A stretch of DNA of 60,432 nt, from NCBI GenBank assembly GCA_001896545.1, contig MPOT01000106.1:1-60432 (forward strand), read 5' to 3'. The stretch comes from Tepidanaerobacter sp. EBM-38 (GTDB taxonomy: Bacteria; Bacillota; Thermosediminibacteria; Thermosediminibacterales; Tepidanaerobacteraceae). A program made the translations under genes and the position numbers. Positions 18,589 to 28,493 of the stretch are shown here, in pieces; position 1 is the first letter of the stretch; every line of letters begins with the position of its first letter. A model generated the notes under the pieces. The model was not told the origin of the DNA, searched no databases, and saw only the letters and a list, made by a program, of their open reading frames with translations.

Positions 18589-18664
18589 AAGTCTAAAACC
18601 TCTCAACTAATAACATTTAATATACTACCATAACATTTTAATTAATGCAAGATTAAATTCTAAA

Positions 18665-20005
18665 TTATTTATATATTGTCTTGTTATTTTCTTTTGAAAA
18701 AACTTTTTCATATTCAATAAATTGTCTAATTGAATCTAGTGCCCTTTGACTTAAGAGACTCTTCTTTAATTTACTTGATTTTATATCATTTTGCAATGGA
18801 GGTAAAATACCAAAATTTGCTTTCATGGGTTGAAAATTTTCAGGACTAGAAGATGTTATAAAATTTAACAAAGCACCGGTCATGGTTTCAAGTGGTAAAG
18901 CAATAGGGTCTACTTTTCTAATAAACCTTTCCATGTTTATTCCTGCAACAATTCCGGAAGCTGCTGATTCGATATATCCTTCAACTCCCGTTATTTGACC
19001 GGCAAAAAACAGTCCACGTAAAGCCTTAAATTCTAGAGTTGGTTTTAAATAAAGAGGGCTTGCTATAAACGTATTTCTGTGTATGAAACCATAGCGTATA
19101 AATTCAGCCTTTTTCATTCCGGGAATAAGGCTAAATACTCTTTTTTGTTCCCCCCATTTTAAACTGGTTTGAAAGCCAACCATATTAAATAATGTACCTT
19201 TGGCATTTTCTTTCCTCAATTGCACAACAGCATAAGGCTGTTTTCCAGTAGCAGGATCAAATATGCCCACAGGTTTTAAAGGACCAAAAAGCAAGGTTTT
19301 ATACCCACGTTTAGCCATTACTTCTATAGGCATGCAACCTTCGAAAAAAATCGGTTTTTCGAATTCTTTCAAAGGATAGGTTTCTGCATTAATTAGCTCA
19401 TTGTAAAAAGTATCATATTCATCATGAGTAAATGGTAAATTCACATAATCAGCTTCACCTTTATTATATCTTGAACCCCAAAAGGCTTTATCCCAATCAA
19501 GTGATTCGCTGGTAATAATCGGAGCCGCAGCATCATAAAAATAAAGATATTCTTTTTTTAACAGTTTGGCAAGAGCTGTCGACATGCCTTCAGAGGTAAG
19601 AGGACCCGTAGCAATAATCGTAGGGGTGGATGGTATCTCACATATTTCTTTTATATGAAGCTCTATATTAGGATGATTTTTTATTAGTTCAGTTACTTTT
19701 GAGGAAAATAATTCCCTATCTACAGCCAAGGCAGAACCGGCAGGAATACTCGTCATATCTGCAACTTTCATGATAATTGAGTCCATGGCCCTCATTTCTT
19801 GTTTTAACAAACCGGCGGCATTGGTAATTTCATTGGAACGGAGTGAATTACTGCATACCAATTCCGCCAGCTTATCAGTAAGATGAGCTGGCGTTGTTTT
19901 AACCGGTCTCATTTCAAAAAGATCCACTTTAATCCCATTTTGTGCCAGGTGCCATGCCGCTTCACATCCGGCTAGACCACCTCCTATAACATTAACACGT
20001 TCCAT
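18665..20005 (-). CDS. trmFO: Folate/FAD-dependent tRNA (uracil-54-C5)-methyltransferase TrmFO
   Basis: TrmFO (Gid) makes ribothymidine at position 54 of tRNA, using methylenetetrahydrofolate and FADH2. The 446-residue protein starts with the FAD dinucleotide fold [16 protein letters not shown]. It contains the family blocks [11 protein letters not shown] (about 48-58) and [19 protein letters not shown] (about 340-358). It sits between topA and xerC as in other Firmicutes. Confidence 0.97.
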   Translation of the reverse strand: MERVNVIGGGLAGCEAAWHLAQNGIKVDLFEMRPVKTTPAHLTDKLAELVCSNSLRSNEITNAAGLLKQEMRAMDSIIMKVADMTSIPAGSALAVDRELFSSKVTELIKNHPNIELHIKEICEIPSTPTIIATGPLTSEGMSTALAKLLKKEYLYFYDAAAPIITSESLDWDKAFWGSRYNKGEADYVNLPFTHDEYDTFYNELINAETYPLKEFEKPIFFEGCMPIEVMAKRGYKTLLFGPLKPVGIFDPATGKQPYAVVQLRKENAKGTLFNMVGFQTSLKWGEQKRVFSLIPGMKKAEFIRYGFIHRNTFIASPLYLKPTLEFKALRGLFFAGQITGVEGYIESAASGIVAGINMERFIRKVDPIALPLETMTGALLNFITSSSPENFQPMKANFGILPPLQNDIKSSKLKKSLLSQRALDSIRQFIEYEKVFSKENNKTIYK

Positions 20006-20023
20006 GTGGCCACCTCATACATC

Positions 20024-22096
20024 TTATTTTGAATCATACCCACATTCTTTATTAGTACAAACTTTATGTTCTCCATTTTTTGTTTTCTTTATTACCATTA
20101 AAGCTCCACATTTCGGACAAGGTTCATCACTCGGTTTATTCCATGACACAAATTTACAATTGGGATAATTAGAGCAACCATAAAAAGTTCTTCCTCGTTT
20201 AGATTTTCTTACTATAAGATTACCACCACATTGTGGGCATTTTACTCCAATTTCGGTTATAATAGGTTTCGTATTTTTGCACTCTGGAAATCCCGGGCAT
20301 GCTAAAAATTTGCCGTATCTCCCATTCTTTATAACCATATTTCTTCCACAAAACTCGCACTTTTCATCGCTTACTTCATCTTCAATTTTAACCTTTTTTA
20401 ATTCTTGTTCAGCAATTTTTAACTTTTTTTCAAAAGAAGTATAAAATGATTCAAGCAGTTCCTGACGTTTCTGATGACCCGACTCGATTTTATCCAGTTT
20501 TTCTTCCATTTCTGCCGTGAAATCTATATCCACTATATCACTGAAAAATTCTTGTAAAATCTGCACTACGATTTCTCCTAGTTCTGTCGGTTTAAAACGT
20601 CCTTTTTCTTTTTCCACATACCCGCGTTTTTGTATAACATCAATAGTAGGCGCATAAGTGCTGGGCCTACCTATACCCTTCTCTTCAAGAACTTTTACCA
20701 ACATAGCTTCAGTATATCTGGGTGGTGGTTGTGTAAAATGTTGTTCCGGAATTAATTTTAGTAACTTGAGAACCTGACCTTTTTTTAATTGTGGAATTTT
20801 GCTGTCATCTTTTTCAGAATCTTCATCAGAACCTTCTGTATATAATAACATAAAGCCTGGAAATTTGACAGTTGAGCCTGAAACTTTGAAAATATATTCT
20901 CCCGCCCTGATACTAACAGATACTGTATCATATACAGCAGCTGCCATTTGACTACTTACAAATCTATCCCAGATAAGCTTATACAACTTATATTGATCCC
21001 TTGTAAGTGAGTCTTTTACTTTTTCAGGTGTTCTCAGCACTGATGTAGGTCTAATACCTTCATGAGCATCTTGCACATTTTTTTTATTGTTTTTGCGCGC
21101 CGTATACCCACTGCCTAAATATTCCTTACCATAGTTATGCCCTATATATTCTGCCGCTTCCTTCTTAGCTTGTTCAGATACTCTTGTAGAATCCGTTCTC
21201 ATATAAGTTATTAATCCTACTGCGCCTTCTCCTTTTATATCCAAGCCCTCATATAATTGCTGTGCAATCATCATGGTTTTTTTAGCCGTAAATCCAAGCT
21301 TTCGAGCTGCTTCCTGCTGCATGCTGCTAGTTGTAAAAGTAAGAGGAGGCATCTTCCTTCTTTCACTAGTCTTTATTTCGGCAACTTCAAAAGTTTTATT
21401 CTTTATTTCCTCTAGAATCATATCTGCTTGTTCTTTATTTTCAATTTTTATTTTCTTATTATTTTTTGAATGAAGGCGAGCTCTAATTTTATCTTTATCG
21501 CCTTTTAAATCAGCATCAATAGTCCAATACTCATCAGGAATAAATTCTTTTATTTCCTTTTCTCTGTCACAGATAATTCTAACAGCAACTGATTGCACTC
21601 TGCCTGCGCTAAGACCCCATTTTACTTTTCTCCACAATATTGGGCTAATCTTATACCCCACTAATCTATCCAAGATTCTTCTGGCTTGCTGTGCCTCAAC
21701 TAAATCTGTATTTATCGTTCTGGGATTTTTGAGGGATTCTAAAACAGCATTTTTTGTGATCTCATAAAATTCTATGCGGCATGGTTCACTTTCCGGTATG
21801 TCTAAAGCATTTGCTAAGTGCCAGGAAATAGCTTCACCTTCCCTATCCGGGTCAGTGGCTAATAATATTTTATCGGCTTTCGCCGCCTCTTTTTTTAAAT
21901 TGTTAAGGAGCGGGCCTTTACCTCGTATCGTAATATATTTAGGCATAAATCCTGATTCGATATCTATACCTAATTGACTTTTCGGTAAGTCCTTTATATG
22001 ACCCATTGAAGCCTCAATCTTGTAATTTTTACCTAAATACTTGCTTAGGGTTTTTGCTTTTGCTGGAGATTCCACAATAATTAAAGATTTAGCCAT
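20024..22096 (-). CDS. topA: DNA topoisomerase I
   Basis: The 690-residue type IA topoisomerase relaxing negative supercoils. It has an N-terminal Toprim domain (SLIIVESPAKAKTLSKYLG; DPDREGEAISWH) and the catalytic Tyr in ITYMRTDSTR (near residue 300). It ends with three C-terminal four-cysteine zinc modules: CEFCGRN with CPGFPEC, CPQCGGN with CSNYPNC, and CPKCGAL with CTNKEC. It is first in the topA-trmFO-xerC-hslVU-codY unit and has its own promoter just upstream. Confidence 0.98.
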   Translation of the reverse strand: MAKSLIIVESPAKAKTLSKYLGKNYKIEASMGHIKDLPKSQLGIDIESGFMPKYITIRGKGPLLNNLKKEAAKADKILLATDPDREGEAISWHLANALDIPESEPCRIEFYEITKNAVLESLKNPRTINTDLVEAQQARRILDRLVGYKISPILWRKVKWGLSAGRVQSVAVRIICDREKEIKEFIPDEYWTIDADLKGDKDKIRARLHSKNNKKIKIENKEQADMILEEIKNKTFEVAEIKTSERRKMPPLTFTTSSMQQEAARKLGFTAKKTMMIAQQLYEGLDIKGEGAVGLITYMRTDSTRVSEQAKKEAAEYIGHNYGKEYLGSGYTARKNNKKNVQDAHEGIRPTSVLRTPEKVKDSLTRDQYKLYKLIWDRFVSSQMAAAVYDTVSVSIRAGEYIFKVSGSTVKFPGFMLLYTEGSDEDSEKDDSKIPQLKKGQVLKLLKLIPEQHFTQPPPRYTEAMLVKVLEEKGIGRPSTYAPTIDVIQKRGYVEKEKGRFKPTELGEIVVQILQEFFSDIVDIDFTAEMEEKLDKIESGHQKRQELLESFYTSFEKKLKIAEQELKKVKIEDEVSDEKCEFCGRNMVIKNGRYGKFLACPGFPECKNTKPIITEIGVKCPQCGGNLIVRKSKRGRTFYGCSNYPNCKFVSWNKPSDEPCPKCGALMVIKKTKNGEHKVCTNKECGYDSK

Positions 22097-22147
22097 TTAA
22101 AATCACCTTTTACGCATCATAGCCATCATTGATAATAGCTTTCTCAT

Positions 22148-22177
22148 ATTATAATAACTTTTTAATATAAAAGTCAA
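22148..22177 (-). promoter_or_regulatory. Sigma-A-type promoter of topA
   Basis: Minus strand TTGACT, 18-base spacer, TATAAT, ending about 50 bases before the topA ATG. The -35 overlaps the dprA stop codon, so the topA unit can be transcribed independently of the upstream dprA unit. Confidence 0.7.
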
Positions 22178-23268
22178 TTTCTAACAAAATATCCTCCAGG
22201 AAGAGCTGATATACAGCCTTTAAGTTCAAGGCAAGTCAATACAGCATTTACTTCCTGTGAATTTCTAAGTGATAAGTTTATTATTTGCTCAATTTGAATG
22301 GGTTGATAATCTATTACTTCTAAAATACTCTTCTCGGTTTCACTAAGATTTTGTAAATTTACACTATCTGCTGTATTTGTATTAGAGTTTTTAGGACTTT
22401 CTAAGTATAGCTCGTCTAATATATCATCAATGCTTTCTACCAGTTTTGCTCCCTGCTTAATTAGCTTATGAGTTCCTCGACTGTATGGATTAAAAATACT
22501 GCCGGGAATTGCAAAAACTTCCCTGCCTTGTTCCAATGAAAAGTCAGCTGTTATTAACGAGCCACTTTTTTCAGCAGCTTCTACTACTAAAGTGCCTAGA
22601 GATAATCCACTGATAATGCGATTCCTCGCAGGGAAATTTACAGCTTGCGGCGGTGTCCCTAGAGGAAAACTAGAAATCACACAACCACATTTTAATATTT
22701 CTTTCATTAAACTTATATTCTCAGGCGGATAGATAATATCTATTCCGCAGCCAAAAACCGCTGTAGTAGGACCACCTGCATCAATAGCTCCTTTATGCGC
22801 AAATGAGTCAATTCCACGAGCCATACCGCTAACTATGTTTATGGTTAGTGAAGCTAATTCTTTTGCAAACTTCATAGCAACATTTTTGCCATATGCAGAT
22901 GCTTTTCTAGATCCAACTATAGCTATAGATTTGTTATGTAGAAAAGCTATCTCACCCTTTGTGTAAAGAACTGGAGGTGGATCATAGATCTGTTTTAGCA
23001 ACTCAGGGTATTCTTTATCTAATAAAGTTACTATTTTTATTCCTAATTGGTTCGCTCGTTCTATTTCTCTGTTTGGATCAACTTTTTTCCTGTATTCTAT
23101 TATTTTTTCACATATTATTTTTCCAATCCCAGGTATTTCTAATAAATCTTCAGGCTTAGCTTTTAAAAAATCATCATAGCATTTAAACTCTTCAGCTAGG
23201 CTTTGTATCTTAATAGAACCAAGCTTAGGAATTGCATTTAAAGCTATTAAAAGCGCATTGTCCGCCAT
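22174..23268 (-). CDS. dprA: DNA-processing protein DprA (Smf)
   Basis: DprA loads RecA on incoming single-stranded DNA during transformation. The 364-residue protein has an N-terminal SAM/HhH-like region (LEIPGIGKIICEKI), a Rossmann-like core with GSRKASAYGKN and SGMARGIDSFAHKGA, and a C-terminal winged helix (about 300-364, SETEKSILEVIDYQP). The ATG at 23268 has GGAGG 5 bases upstream; a TTG inside that site is rejected. Competence functions are not otherwise visible apart from ComM nearby. Confidence 0.95.
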   Translation of the reverse strand: MADNALLIALNAIPKLGSIKIQSLAEEFKCYDDFLKAKPEDLLEIPGIGKIICEKIIEYRKKVDPNREIERANQLGIKIVTLLDKEYPELLKQIYDPPPVLYTKGEIAFLHNKSIAIVGSRKASAYGKNVAMKFAKELASLTINIVSGMARGIDSFAHKGAIDAGGPTTAVFGCGIDIIYPPENISLMKEILKCGCVISSFPLGTPPQAVNFPARNRIISGLSLGTLVVEAAEKSGSLITADFSLEQGREVFAIPGSIFNPYSRGTHKLIKQGAKLVESIDDILDELYLESPKNSNTNTADSVNLQNLSETEKSILEVIDYQPIQIEQIINLSLRNSQEVNAVLTCLELKGCISALPGGYFVRN

Positions 23269-23282
23269 AATTACCTCCAAAG

Positions 23283-23813
23283 TTAATATTCTATTCCTGG
23301 CTGAGCGGCAATTCCTTGTTTGTAATGGTGTTTAATCTCACGCACTTCACTTATCATATCGGCCTTTTCCAAGATTTTATCCGAAGCATATCTACCAGTC
23401 AAAACTATAGTTGTATGCTCAGGTTTCAGCTCTATTAAATTAAGGACTTCTTGTTCCGATAATAAACCATAATCTACTGCTACATTAATCTCATCTAATA
23501 TAACCAAATCGTATTTTCCGGATGATATAATATTTTTTGCAAGGTTTAAACCTTCTTTAGCCAGACTTAAATCTTGTAAGCTGGGATTTCCTTTTATGAC
23601 AAATGTGTCTAAACCCTTTTGAACCAATTCAATGTTTGGAAGATAACGTTTTATGGCTTTTACCTCTCCGTATTTTTCATCACCTTTCATAAATTGTATA
23701 ATATAAACTTTTTCTCCGTGACCTACGGCACGCAAAGCTAGACCTAAAGAAGCTGTAGTTTTACCCTTTCCGTCTCCGGTATATACTAAAACTAATCCTT
23801 TTTTATTTTGCAT
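23283..23813 (-). CDS. cobO: Cob(I)yrinic acid a,c-diamide adenosyltransferase
   Basis: A 176-residue P-loop enzyme of the BtuR/CobO/CobA type that adds the adenosyl group to corrinoids. The motif VYTGDGKGKTTASLGLALRA is characteristic. The segment LVILDEINVAVDYGLL is the second family block, and PGIEY ends the protein. It lies between comM and dprA without other cobalamin genes, so it probably serves salvage or general cofactor adenosylation. Confidence 0.93.
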   Translation of the reverse strand: MQNKKGLVLVYTGDGKGKTTASLGLALRAVGHGEKVYIIQFMKGDEKYGEVKAIKRYLPNIELVQKGLDTFVIKGNPSLQDLSLAKEGLNLAKNIISSGKYDLVILDEINVAVDYGLLSEQEVLNLIELKPEHTTIVLTGRYASDKILEKADMISEVREIKHHYKQGIAAQPGIEY

Positions 23814-23840
23814 TAAATTTTTCCTCCTTTCAGCACTTTG

Positions 23841-25388
23841 TTATATTTTAAGATTTTGATAATATTTATCTATATTTCTGTATTGAAGAGCTTCTGCTAA
23901 ATGACTTTCTTTAATTAAGCGCTTACCATCTAAATCCGCTATGGTTCTAGCAACCTTCAATATTTTGCTGTGAGCTCGAGCACTTAGTTTCATGCTTTTG
24001 AATGCTTCTTTCATTAGAATTTTACCACTTTTATCTAATTTGCAGTGCTTATTCATTAAAGCTGGAGTAAGTTGTGAATTGAAGTATATATTGCATTCTT
24101 TATATCTCTCCAATTGCATCAGCCTTGCATCTTCAACCCGCTTTTTAATAGTCATCGAATCAGTAGTCGAAGGGCCTTCTAAATCTGAAAACTTGACCGG
24201 CGCCACTTCCAATTGTAAATCAATTCTATCCATCAGAGGGCCTGAGATTTTTGAAAGATATTTTTGGATTTGGTGCAGCGAACAAGTACATTCATGAAAT
24301 GGATCCCCAAAAAATCCACATTGACATGGATTCATAGAGCCGACCATCATAAATTTGGCAGGATATGTAATGGTTGCATTTGCCCTAGCAATTGTAACCT
24401 TTTCATCTTCCAGCGGCTGACGTAAAAGCTCAAGTATGTCTCTTGGGAATTCCGGAATCTCGTCTAGGAAAAGCACGCCGTGGTGTGCTAAAGTGATTTC
24501 TCCCGGCTTAGGAATACGACCACCGCCGACCATTCCCACAGCAGAAATTGTGTGATGAGGGAATCTAAAAGGTCTTTTCTTAATCAACCCCGAATGATTA
24601 GAAATCAGGCCTGCAATGCTGTAAATTTTTGTAAGTTCTAATGACTCTTCGAAAGTCATTGAGGGAAGAATGGTCGGGATACGTCTTGCTATCATAGTTT
24701 TACCTGAGCCGGGTGGACCAATCATAAGCACATTATGGTGTCCTGCGGCAGCTATTTCAAGGCATCTCTTTAAATTTTCCTGACCTTTTACTTCAGAAAA
24801 ATCTCCATCAAATGCAGTATCATTATCCTGCGTCTTGCATCTTAAAAAATCTTTATCCACAATTTTGTTTGTTTTATACTCCCCTTTAAAGTAAGCAACC
24901 GCATCCTTTAAAGAATTAACGCCGATTGCTTCCACACCATCTATAACAGCTGCTTCTTCCATATTCTCCCATGGAACGATAACACCCTTTAATCCGCTTT
25001 CTTTAACTGCAATTACCATAGGTAAAACACCGTTCACAGGTCTTATCCGGCCATCTAAAGAAAGCTCTCCTATCACTGCATATTCATTTAATGTATCAGA
25101 AGGCATTTGTTCTGTAGCTGCCAATATTCCCAGAGCTATAGGCAAATCAAAATGAGGTCCTTCTTTCCTTATATCTGCCGGTGCAAGATTAAGCGTAATC
25201 CTTTTTATGGGAAAATTAAATTCTTGATTTTTAATGGCTGCCCTTACTCGTTCTTTTGACTCTCTGACGGCAATATCAGGTAACCCAACTATATCAAAAG
25301 CCGGGAGACCACTTGAAATATCGACTTCTACATCTACTAAAAAACTTTCAAGTCCATATATAGAGCAGCTTTTCACCTGGGCTAGCAT
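23841..25388 (-). CDS. comM: ComM/YifB-family Mg-chelatase-like AAA+ ATPase
   Basis: A 515-residue protein with an N-terminal Lon-substrate-like domain (SGLPAFDIVGLPDIAVRESKERV; LAPADIRKEGPHFDLPIALG). The AAA+ core follows, with Walker A GPPGSGKTM (about 215-223) and Walker B VLFLDEIPEFPRDIL. A cysteine-containing stretch (MNPCQCGFFGD) and a C-terminal helical domain complete it. ComM is a branch-migration helicase in natural transformation in other bacteria; the Firmicutes YifB role is less clear. Confidence 0.93.
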   Translation of the reverse strand: MLAQVKSCSIYGLESFLVDVEVDISSGLPAFDIVGLPDIAVRESKERVRAAIKNQEFNFPIKRITLNLAPADIRKEGPHFDLPIALGILAATEQMPSDTLNEYAVIGELSLDGRIRPVNGVLPMVIAVKESGLKGVIVPWENMEEAAVIDGVEAIGVNSLKDAVAYFKGEYKTNKIVDKDFLRCKTQDNDTAFDGDFSEVKGQENLKRCLEIAAAGHHNVLMIGPPGSGKTMIARRIPTILPSMTFEESLELTKIYSIAGLISNHSGLIKKRPFRFPHHTISAVGMVGGGRIPKPGEITLAHHGVLFLDEIPEFPRDILELLRQPLEDEKVTIARANATITYPAKFMMVGSMNPCQCGFFGDPFHECTCSLHQIQKYLSKISGPLMDRIDLQLEVAPVKFSDLEGPSTTDSMTIKKRVEDARLMQLERYKECNIYFNSQLTPALMNKHCKLDKSGKILMKEAFKSMKLSARAHSKILKVARTIADLDGKRLIKESHLAEALQYRNIDKYYQNLKI

Positions 25389-25399
25389 GAAATCACTCC

Positions 25400-25753
25400 C
25401 TAAAAGGCATTTTCAATATGTTCTATTTCAACAGTATACTCATCAACTATCAATATATCTATTACATCAAATCTAATATCATTAAAACCTGGAGAATTCC
25501 CTTTAAGATAATATAATGCAACTTTTTTTATTTTCTGTTGTTTATTATAATTTACTGCTTCCATGCCTTTTCCATAATTTGTAGACCTTCTGGTTTTAAC
25601 TTCAATAAAAACAATATTTTTTCTATCTCGTGCTACAATATCTATTTCTCCATATCTACAACTGAAATTCATTTGAAGAATTTTATAATGTTTCTTTTTT
25701 AAATATTCGGCTGCATACTTCTCACCGGCTGCTCCAATTTCTTTAGTATTCAA
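25400..25753 (-). CDS. yraN: UPF0102 / YraN-family endonuclease-like protein
   Basis: A 117-residue protein with the restriction-endonuclease-like fold motif: GEIDIVARDRKNIVFIEVKTR carries the D...E-x-K catalytic pattern. The N-terminus is the typical GAAGEKYAAEYLKKK. Function is unproven. It starts at a TTG that overlaps the rnhB stop (TTGA). Confidence 0.9.
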   Translation of the reverse strand: MNTKEIGAAGEKYAAEYLKKKHYKILQMNFSCRYGEIDIVARDRKNIVFIEVKTRRSTNYGKGMEAVNYNKQQKIKKVALYYLKGNSPGFNDIRFDVIDILIVDEYTVEIEHIENAF

Positions 25754-26388
25754 TTTTGTATTTCCAACCCCTTTACGGAAAAACTCCGGCGATGAATAGG
25801 ACAGATACCATGTTTTTTAATTGAGTTTATATGCTCTTTGGTGCCATATCCCTTATTCCTTATAAAACCATATTCAGGATAAACAAGATCGTATTTTCTC
25901 ATTATCCTGTCTCTTTCCACTTTAGCTACTATAGAGGCCGCTGCTATGCATGCACAGATATTATCTCCATGTATTATAGATTCTTGTGGCACAGCAATAT
26001 CTGGTATTTTCAATGCATCGACTAAAATATATTCAGGTTTAACAGGGAGTTTCTCAACTGCATTTTTCATGGCCATTAAGGTTGAATTTAAAATATTATA
26101 TTTATCTATGTAATCAGCATCGATAACATCATAGGCATAGGCAACTGCCCTTTTCTTTATATCCTCATAAACTTCTTCTCGTTTCTTTTCACTTATTTTT
26201 TTCGAATCCTTTAAATTTAATATTTCTGTATCCAAAACCAAAATAACAGCTGCTGCCACTACCGGTCCTGCCAAAGGTCCCCGACCTGCCTCATCTATGC
26301 CTGCAACCAGTGTAAAGCCTTCTTGTTTTAATTTTCGTTCCCTATCATACAGCTTTAATATTCTAGCCCGCTCTTTTTCTATATCCAT
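25750..26388 (-). CDS. rnhB: Ribonuclease HII
   Basis: A 212-residue type 2 RNase H removing ribonucleotides from RNA-DNA hybrids. The catalytic DEDD set is visible: GIDEAGRGPLAGPVVAAAV (D, E), the SKKISEKKRE substrate region, and the later Asp in LVDALKIP and the SIVAKVERDRIM block. It sits between rbgA and yraN, the common Firmicutes order. Confidence 0.96.
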   Translation of the reverse strand: MDIEKERARILKLYDRERKLKQEGFTLVAGIDEAGRGPLAGPVVAAAVILVLDTEILNLKDSKKISEKKREEVYEDIKKRAVAYAYDVIDADYIDKYNILNSTLMAMKNAVEKLPVKPEYILVDALKIPDIAVPQESIIHGDNICACIAAASIVAKVERDRIMRKYDLVYPEYGFIRNKGYGTKEHINSIKKHGICPIHRRSFSVKGLEIQN

Positions 26389-26405
26389 TTGAAATAACCC
26401 TTTCC

Positions 26406-27263
26406 TCAGACAATATCTTGATTCGATATCTCTAACCAGAATCCTTCTTTTTCCTCAGGTTTTTCTAGGGATATTTTTCCTAACTTTCCCTGTCGAAATT
26501 CATTTATCAGAGTTTTTGCGCTTCTGTCAATATCAAATACTCCACCCTCTACCAAGAAACCGCGATTTTGAGCTATTTTTTCTAGAATTTCCGCGGGCGT
26601 ATTAGAATCAACTCCGTACCTATCCTTAAGAGCCTGAGGATAATTTACTAATAAATATTTTATAAGAATTAGCGAAAGTTTCTCGAAATCCAATAGTTCC
26701 TGTTTGATTGAGCCTAAAATTGCAAGTTTAATGCCTGCCGCTTTATCCTCGAATTTAGGCCATAAAATACCCGGCGTATCCAACAATTCCAAACTATCGT
26801 CTACTTTTAGCCACATTTTATTTCGAGTTACGCCCGGTGTATCCGCAGTTCTGGCACTTTTTCTTCCCGCCATCTGGTTGATTAAAGAAGATTTTCCGAC
26901 ATTAGGAATCCCAATAATCATACATCTTGTTGATCTTAGCATCGTTTTCTTCTTTGTATTTCTAAGCAAGTTATAAAGGTTTTTTAATTCTGATTTTTTT
27001 AGACTGTTTACAGCTATAGCTTTAACACCTTGCTTCTTAAAATATTTTATCCACATATCAGTAACTTTTTTATCTGCTAAATCAGCTTTGTTCATAATCA
27101 TGATACTATTCTTGTTGCCTATTAAACTATCAATATCAGGAAGATGTGTGCTAAGCGGTGCCCGAGCATCAGTCAACTCCAATACAATGTCAACCAGCTT
27201 TAAATTATCCTTAATCATTTTTTTTGTTTTCGCCATATGGCCGGGATACCATTGAATATCCAT
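26406..27263 (-). CDS. rbgA: Ribosome biogenesis GTPase RbgA (YlqF)
   Basis: A circularly permuted GTPase needed for late 50S assembly. Motif order is permuted as expected: G4 MNKAD (about 60), then G1 GIPNVGKSSLINQM (about 122-135), G2 TPGVT and G3 DTPGIL. The N-terminus IQWYPGHMAKTKK is the family signature. The start is the ATG at 27263 following AGAGGTGG; the GTG three codons upstream lies in that site. The ribosome binding site is covered by a possible hairpin (27272-27291). Confidence 0.96.
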   Translation of the reverse strand: MDIQWYPGHMAKTKKMIKDNLKLVDIVLELTDARAPLSTHLPDIDSLIGNKNSIMIMNKADLADKKVTDMWIKYFKKQGVKAIAVNSLKKSELKNLYNLLRNTKKKTMLRSTRCMIIGIPNVGKSSLINQMAGRKSARTADTPGVTRNKMWLKVDDSLELLDTPGILWPKFEDKAAGIKLAILGSIKQELLDFEKLSLILIKYLLVNYPQALKDRYGVDSNTPAEILEKIAQNRGFLVEGGVFDIDRSAKTLINEFRQGKLGKISLEKPEEKEGFWLEISNQDIV

Positions 27264-27271
27264 AATATCCA

Positions 27272-27309
27272 CCTCTGTGAAATAACAGAGGGACTGTTAT
27301 CAGTCCCTC
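27272..27309 (-). promoter_or_regulatory. Overlapping alternative hairpins at the rplS-rbgA junction
   Basis: Three inverted repeats overlap here. GAGGGACTG/CAGTCCCTC (27288-27309, 9 bp, 4-base loop) includes the rplS stop. ATAACAG/CTGTTAT (27282-27300, 7 bp) overlaps it. CCTCTGT/ACAGAGG (27272-27291, 7 bp) covers the rbgA ribosome binding site. They cannot all form together. There is no long T-run, so translational control of rbgA or a weak attenuator is more likely than termination. Confidence 0.5.
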
Positions 27310-27641
27310 TCCTTTATCCTTGCAGCTTTACCTCTTAATTTTCGCATATAATAAAGTTTTGCTCGACGCACTTTACCCTTCTTTACAACTTCGATTCTAT
27401 CGATTCGAGGTGAGTTTAACGGAAAAATTCTTTCAACTCCTACACCATAAGATATCTTACGAACTGTAAAAGTCTCTCTTAAACCGCCACCTTTTCTTGC
27501 AATAACAATTCCTTCAAAAACCTGAATTCGTTCACGGCCGCCTTCGACAACCTTAGTATATACACTAACGGTGTCCCCTGGCCTAAAATCAGGAATATCT
27601 TTCTTTATTTGTTCTTGTTCTACGGAAGTTAGTAAATCCAT
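27300..27641 (-). CDS. rplS: 50S ribosomal protein L19
   Basis: A 113-residue ribosomal protein with the L19 signature blocks [33 protein letters not shown] and a C-terminal [16 protein letters not shown]. The ATG at 27641 is preceded by GAAGGAGGG; the open frame extends 20 codons further but without family similarity. Own promoter upstream; followed closely by rbgA. Confidence 0.98.
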   Translation of the reverse strand: MDLLTSVEQEQIKKDIPDFRPGDTVSVYTKVVEGGRERIQVFEGIVIARKGGGLRETFTVRKISYGVGVERIFPLNSPRIDRIEVVKKGKVRRAKLYYMRKLRGKAARIKERD

Positions 27642-27706
27642 CTGCCTTCCCTCCTTCTGCGCTTTATTACGTATTTCAGAATAGTCACTACAACACAGCA
27701 AAACAT

Positions 27707-27735
27707 ATTATAACATAAAGGCTTTACCTTGGCAA
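27707..27735 (-). promoter_or_regulatory. Sigma-A-type promoter of rplS
   Basis: Minus strand TTGCCA, 17-base spacer, TATAAT, about 65 bases before the rplS ATG and after the trmD stop. It would start a unit rplS-rbgA-rnhB-yraN-comM-cobO-dprA. The leader of about 60 bases could allow L19-type autogenous control, but I see no match to the known L19 leader. Confidence 0.7.
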
Positions 27736-27773
27736 TCAACAACTTCTTTTGAACTTAGGAAAAAACAAGAAGT

Positions 27774-28493
27774 TTATTCTAAAAGTTTTTTATCCTCGTT
27801 CTTCAATTCTAATTTCTTAAATAAATCTGGCCTTTTTTCACGAGTTCTTTTTAATGCTTCTTTGCGCCTATAAATTTCAATTTCTTTGTGATTACCGGAT
27901 AGGAGCACATCAGGGACTTTGAGATTCCTATAAATTTGCGGCCTTGTATATTGAGGATATTCCAAAAGCCCATTACAAAAAGACTCATCTTGCGGCGACT
28001 CACTGCTACCTAAAACACCTGGAACAAGTCTAATTACTGCATCTACAATAGCGAGAGCCGGAACTTCCCCACCTGTCAAAATGAAATCACCTATGGATAT
28101 CTCATCAGTCACTATTGTTTTAACTCTTTCATCTATACCCTCATAATGTCCGCAAATAAAAACCAGATTTTCTTCCTTAGATAAATCTTGAGCTAAGGAC
28201 TGATTGAATATTTTTCCCTGTGGAGAAAGTAAAATTATTTGGCGATTCTTAGTGTTTATTTTTTCATCTACATAATCTATCGCCTCGAAAATAGGTTCTG
28301 GTTTCATAACCATCCCACATCCGCCACCGTAAGGATAGTCATCCACTTTTCTATGTTTATCATGAGAAAAATCTCTTATGTCGATTAACTCAATTTTGAC
28401 TAATCCTTTATCGCAAGCTCGCTTTATTATACTAACACTAAATGGGCTTTTGAAAAACTCAGGGAATAAAGTAAGGATATAAATATTTAACAT
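27774..28493 (-). CDS. trmD: tRNA (guanine-37-N1)-methyltransferase TrmD
   Basis: A 239-residue SPOUT methyltransferase making m1G37 in tRNA, preventing frameshifts. It starts with [12 protein letters not shown] and carries [15 protein letters not shown] (about 54-68). The trefoil-knot cofactor segments [15 protein letters not shown] and [13 protein letters not shown], then [16 protein letters not shown], follow. The start codon overlaps the rimM stop (TAATG). Confidence 0.97.
   Translation of the reverse strand: MLNIYILTLFPEFFKSPFSVSIIKRACDKGLVKIELIDIRDFSHDKHRKVDDYPYGGGCGMVMKPEPIFEAIDYVDEKINTKNRQIILLSPQGKIFNQSLAQDLSKEENLVFICGHYEGIDERVKTIVTDEISIGDFILTGGEVPALAIVDAVIRLVPGVLGSSESPQDESFCNGLLEYPQYTRPQIYRNLKVPDVLLSGNHKEIEIYRRKEALKRTREKRPDLFKKLELKNEDKKLLE

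Noticed and set aside
27741..27774. AACTTCTT/AAGAAGTT hairpin as terminator after trmD
   Set aside because: The stem is only 8 AT-rich base pairs with an 18-base loop and no T-run after it.
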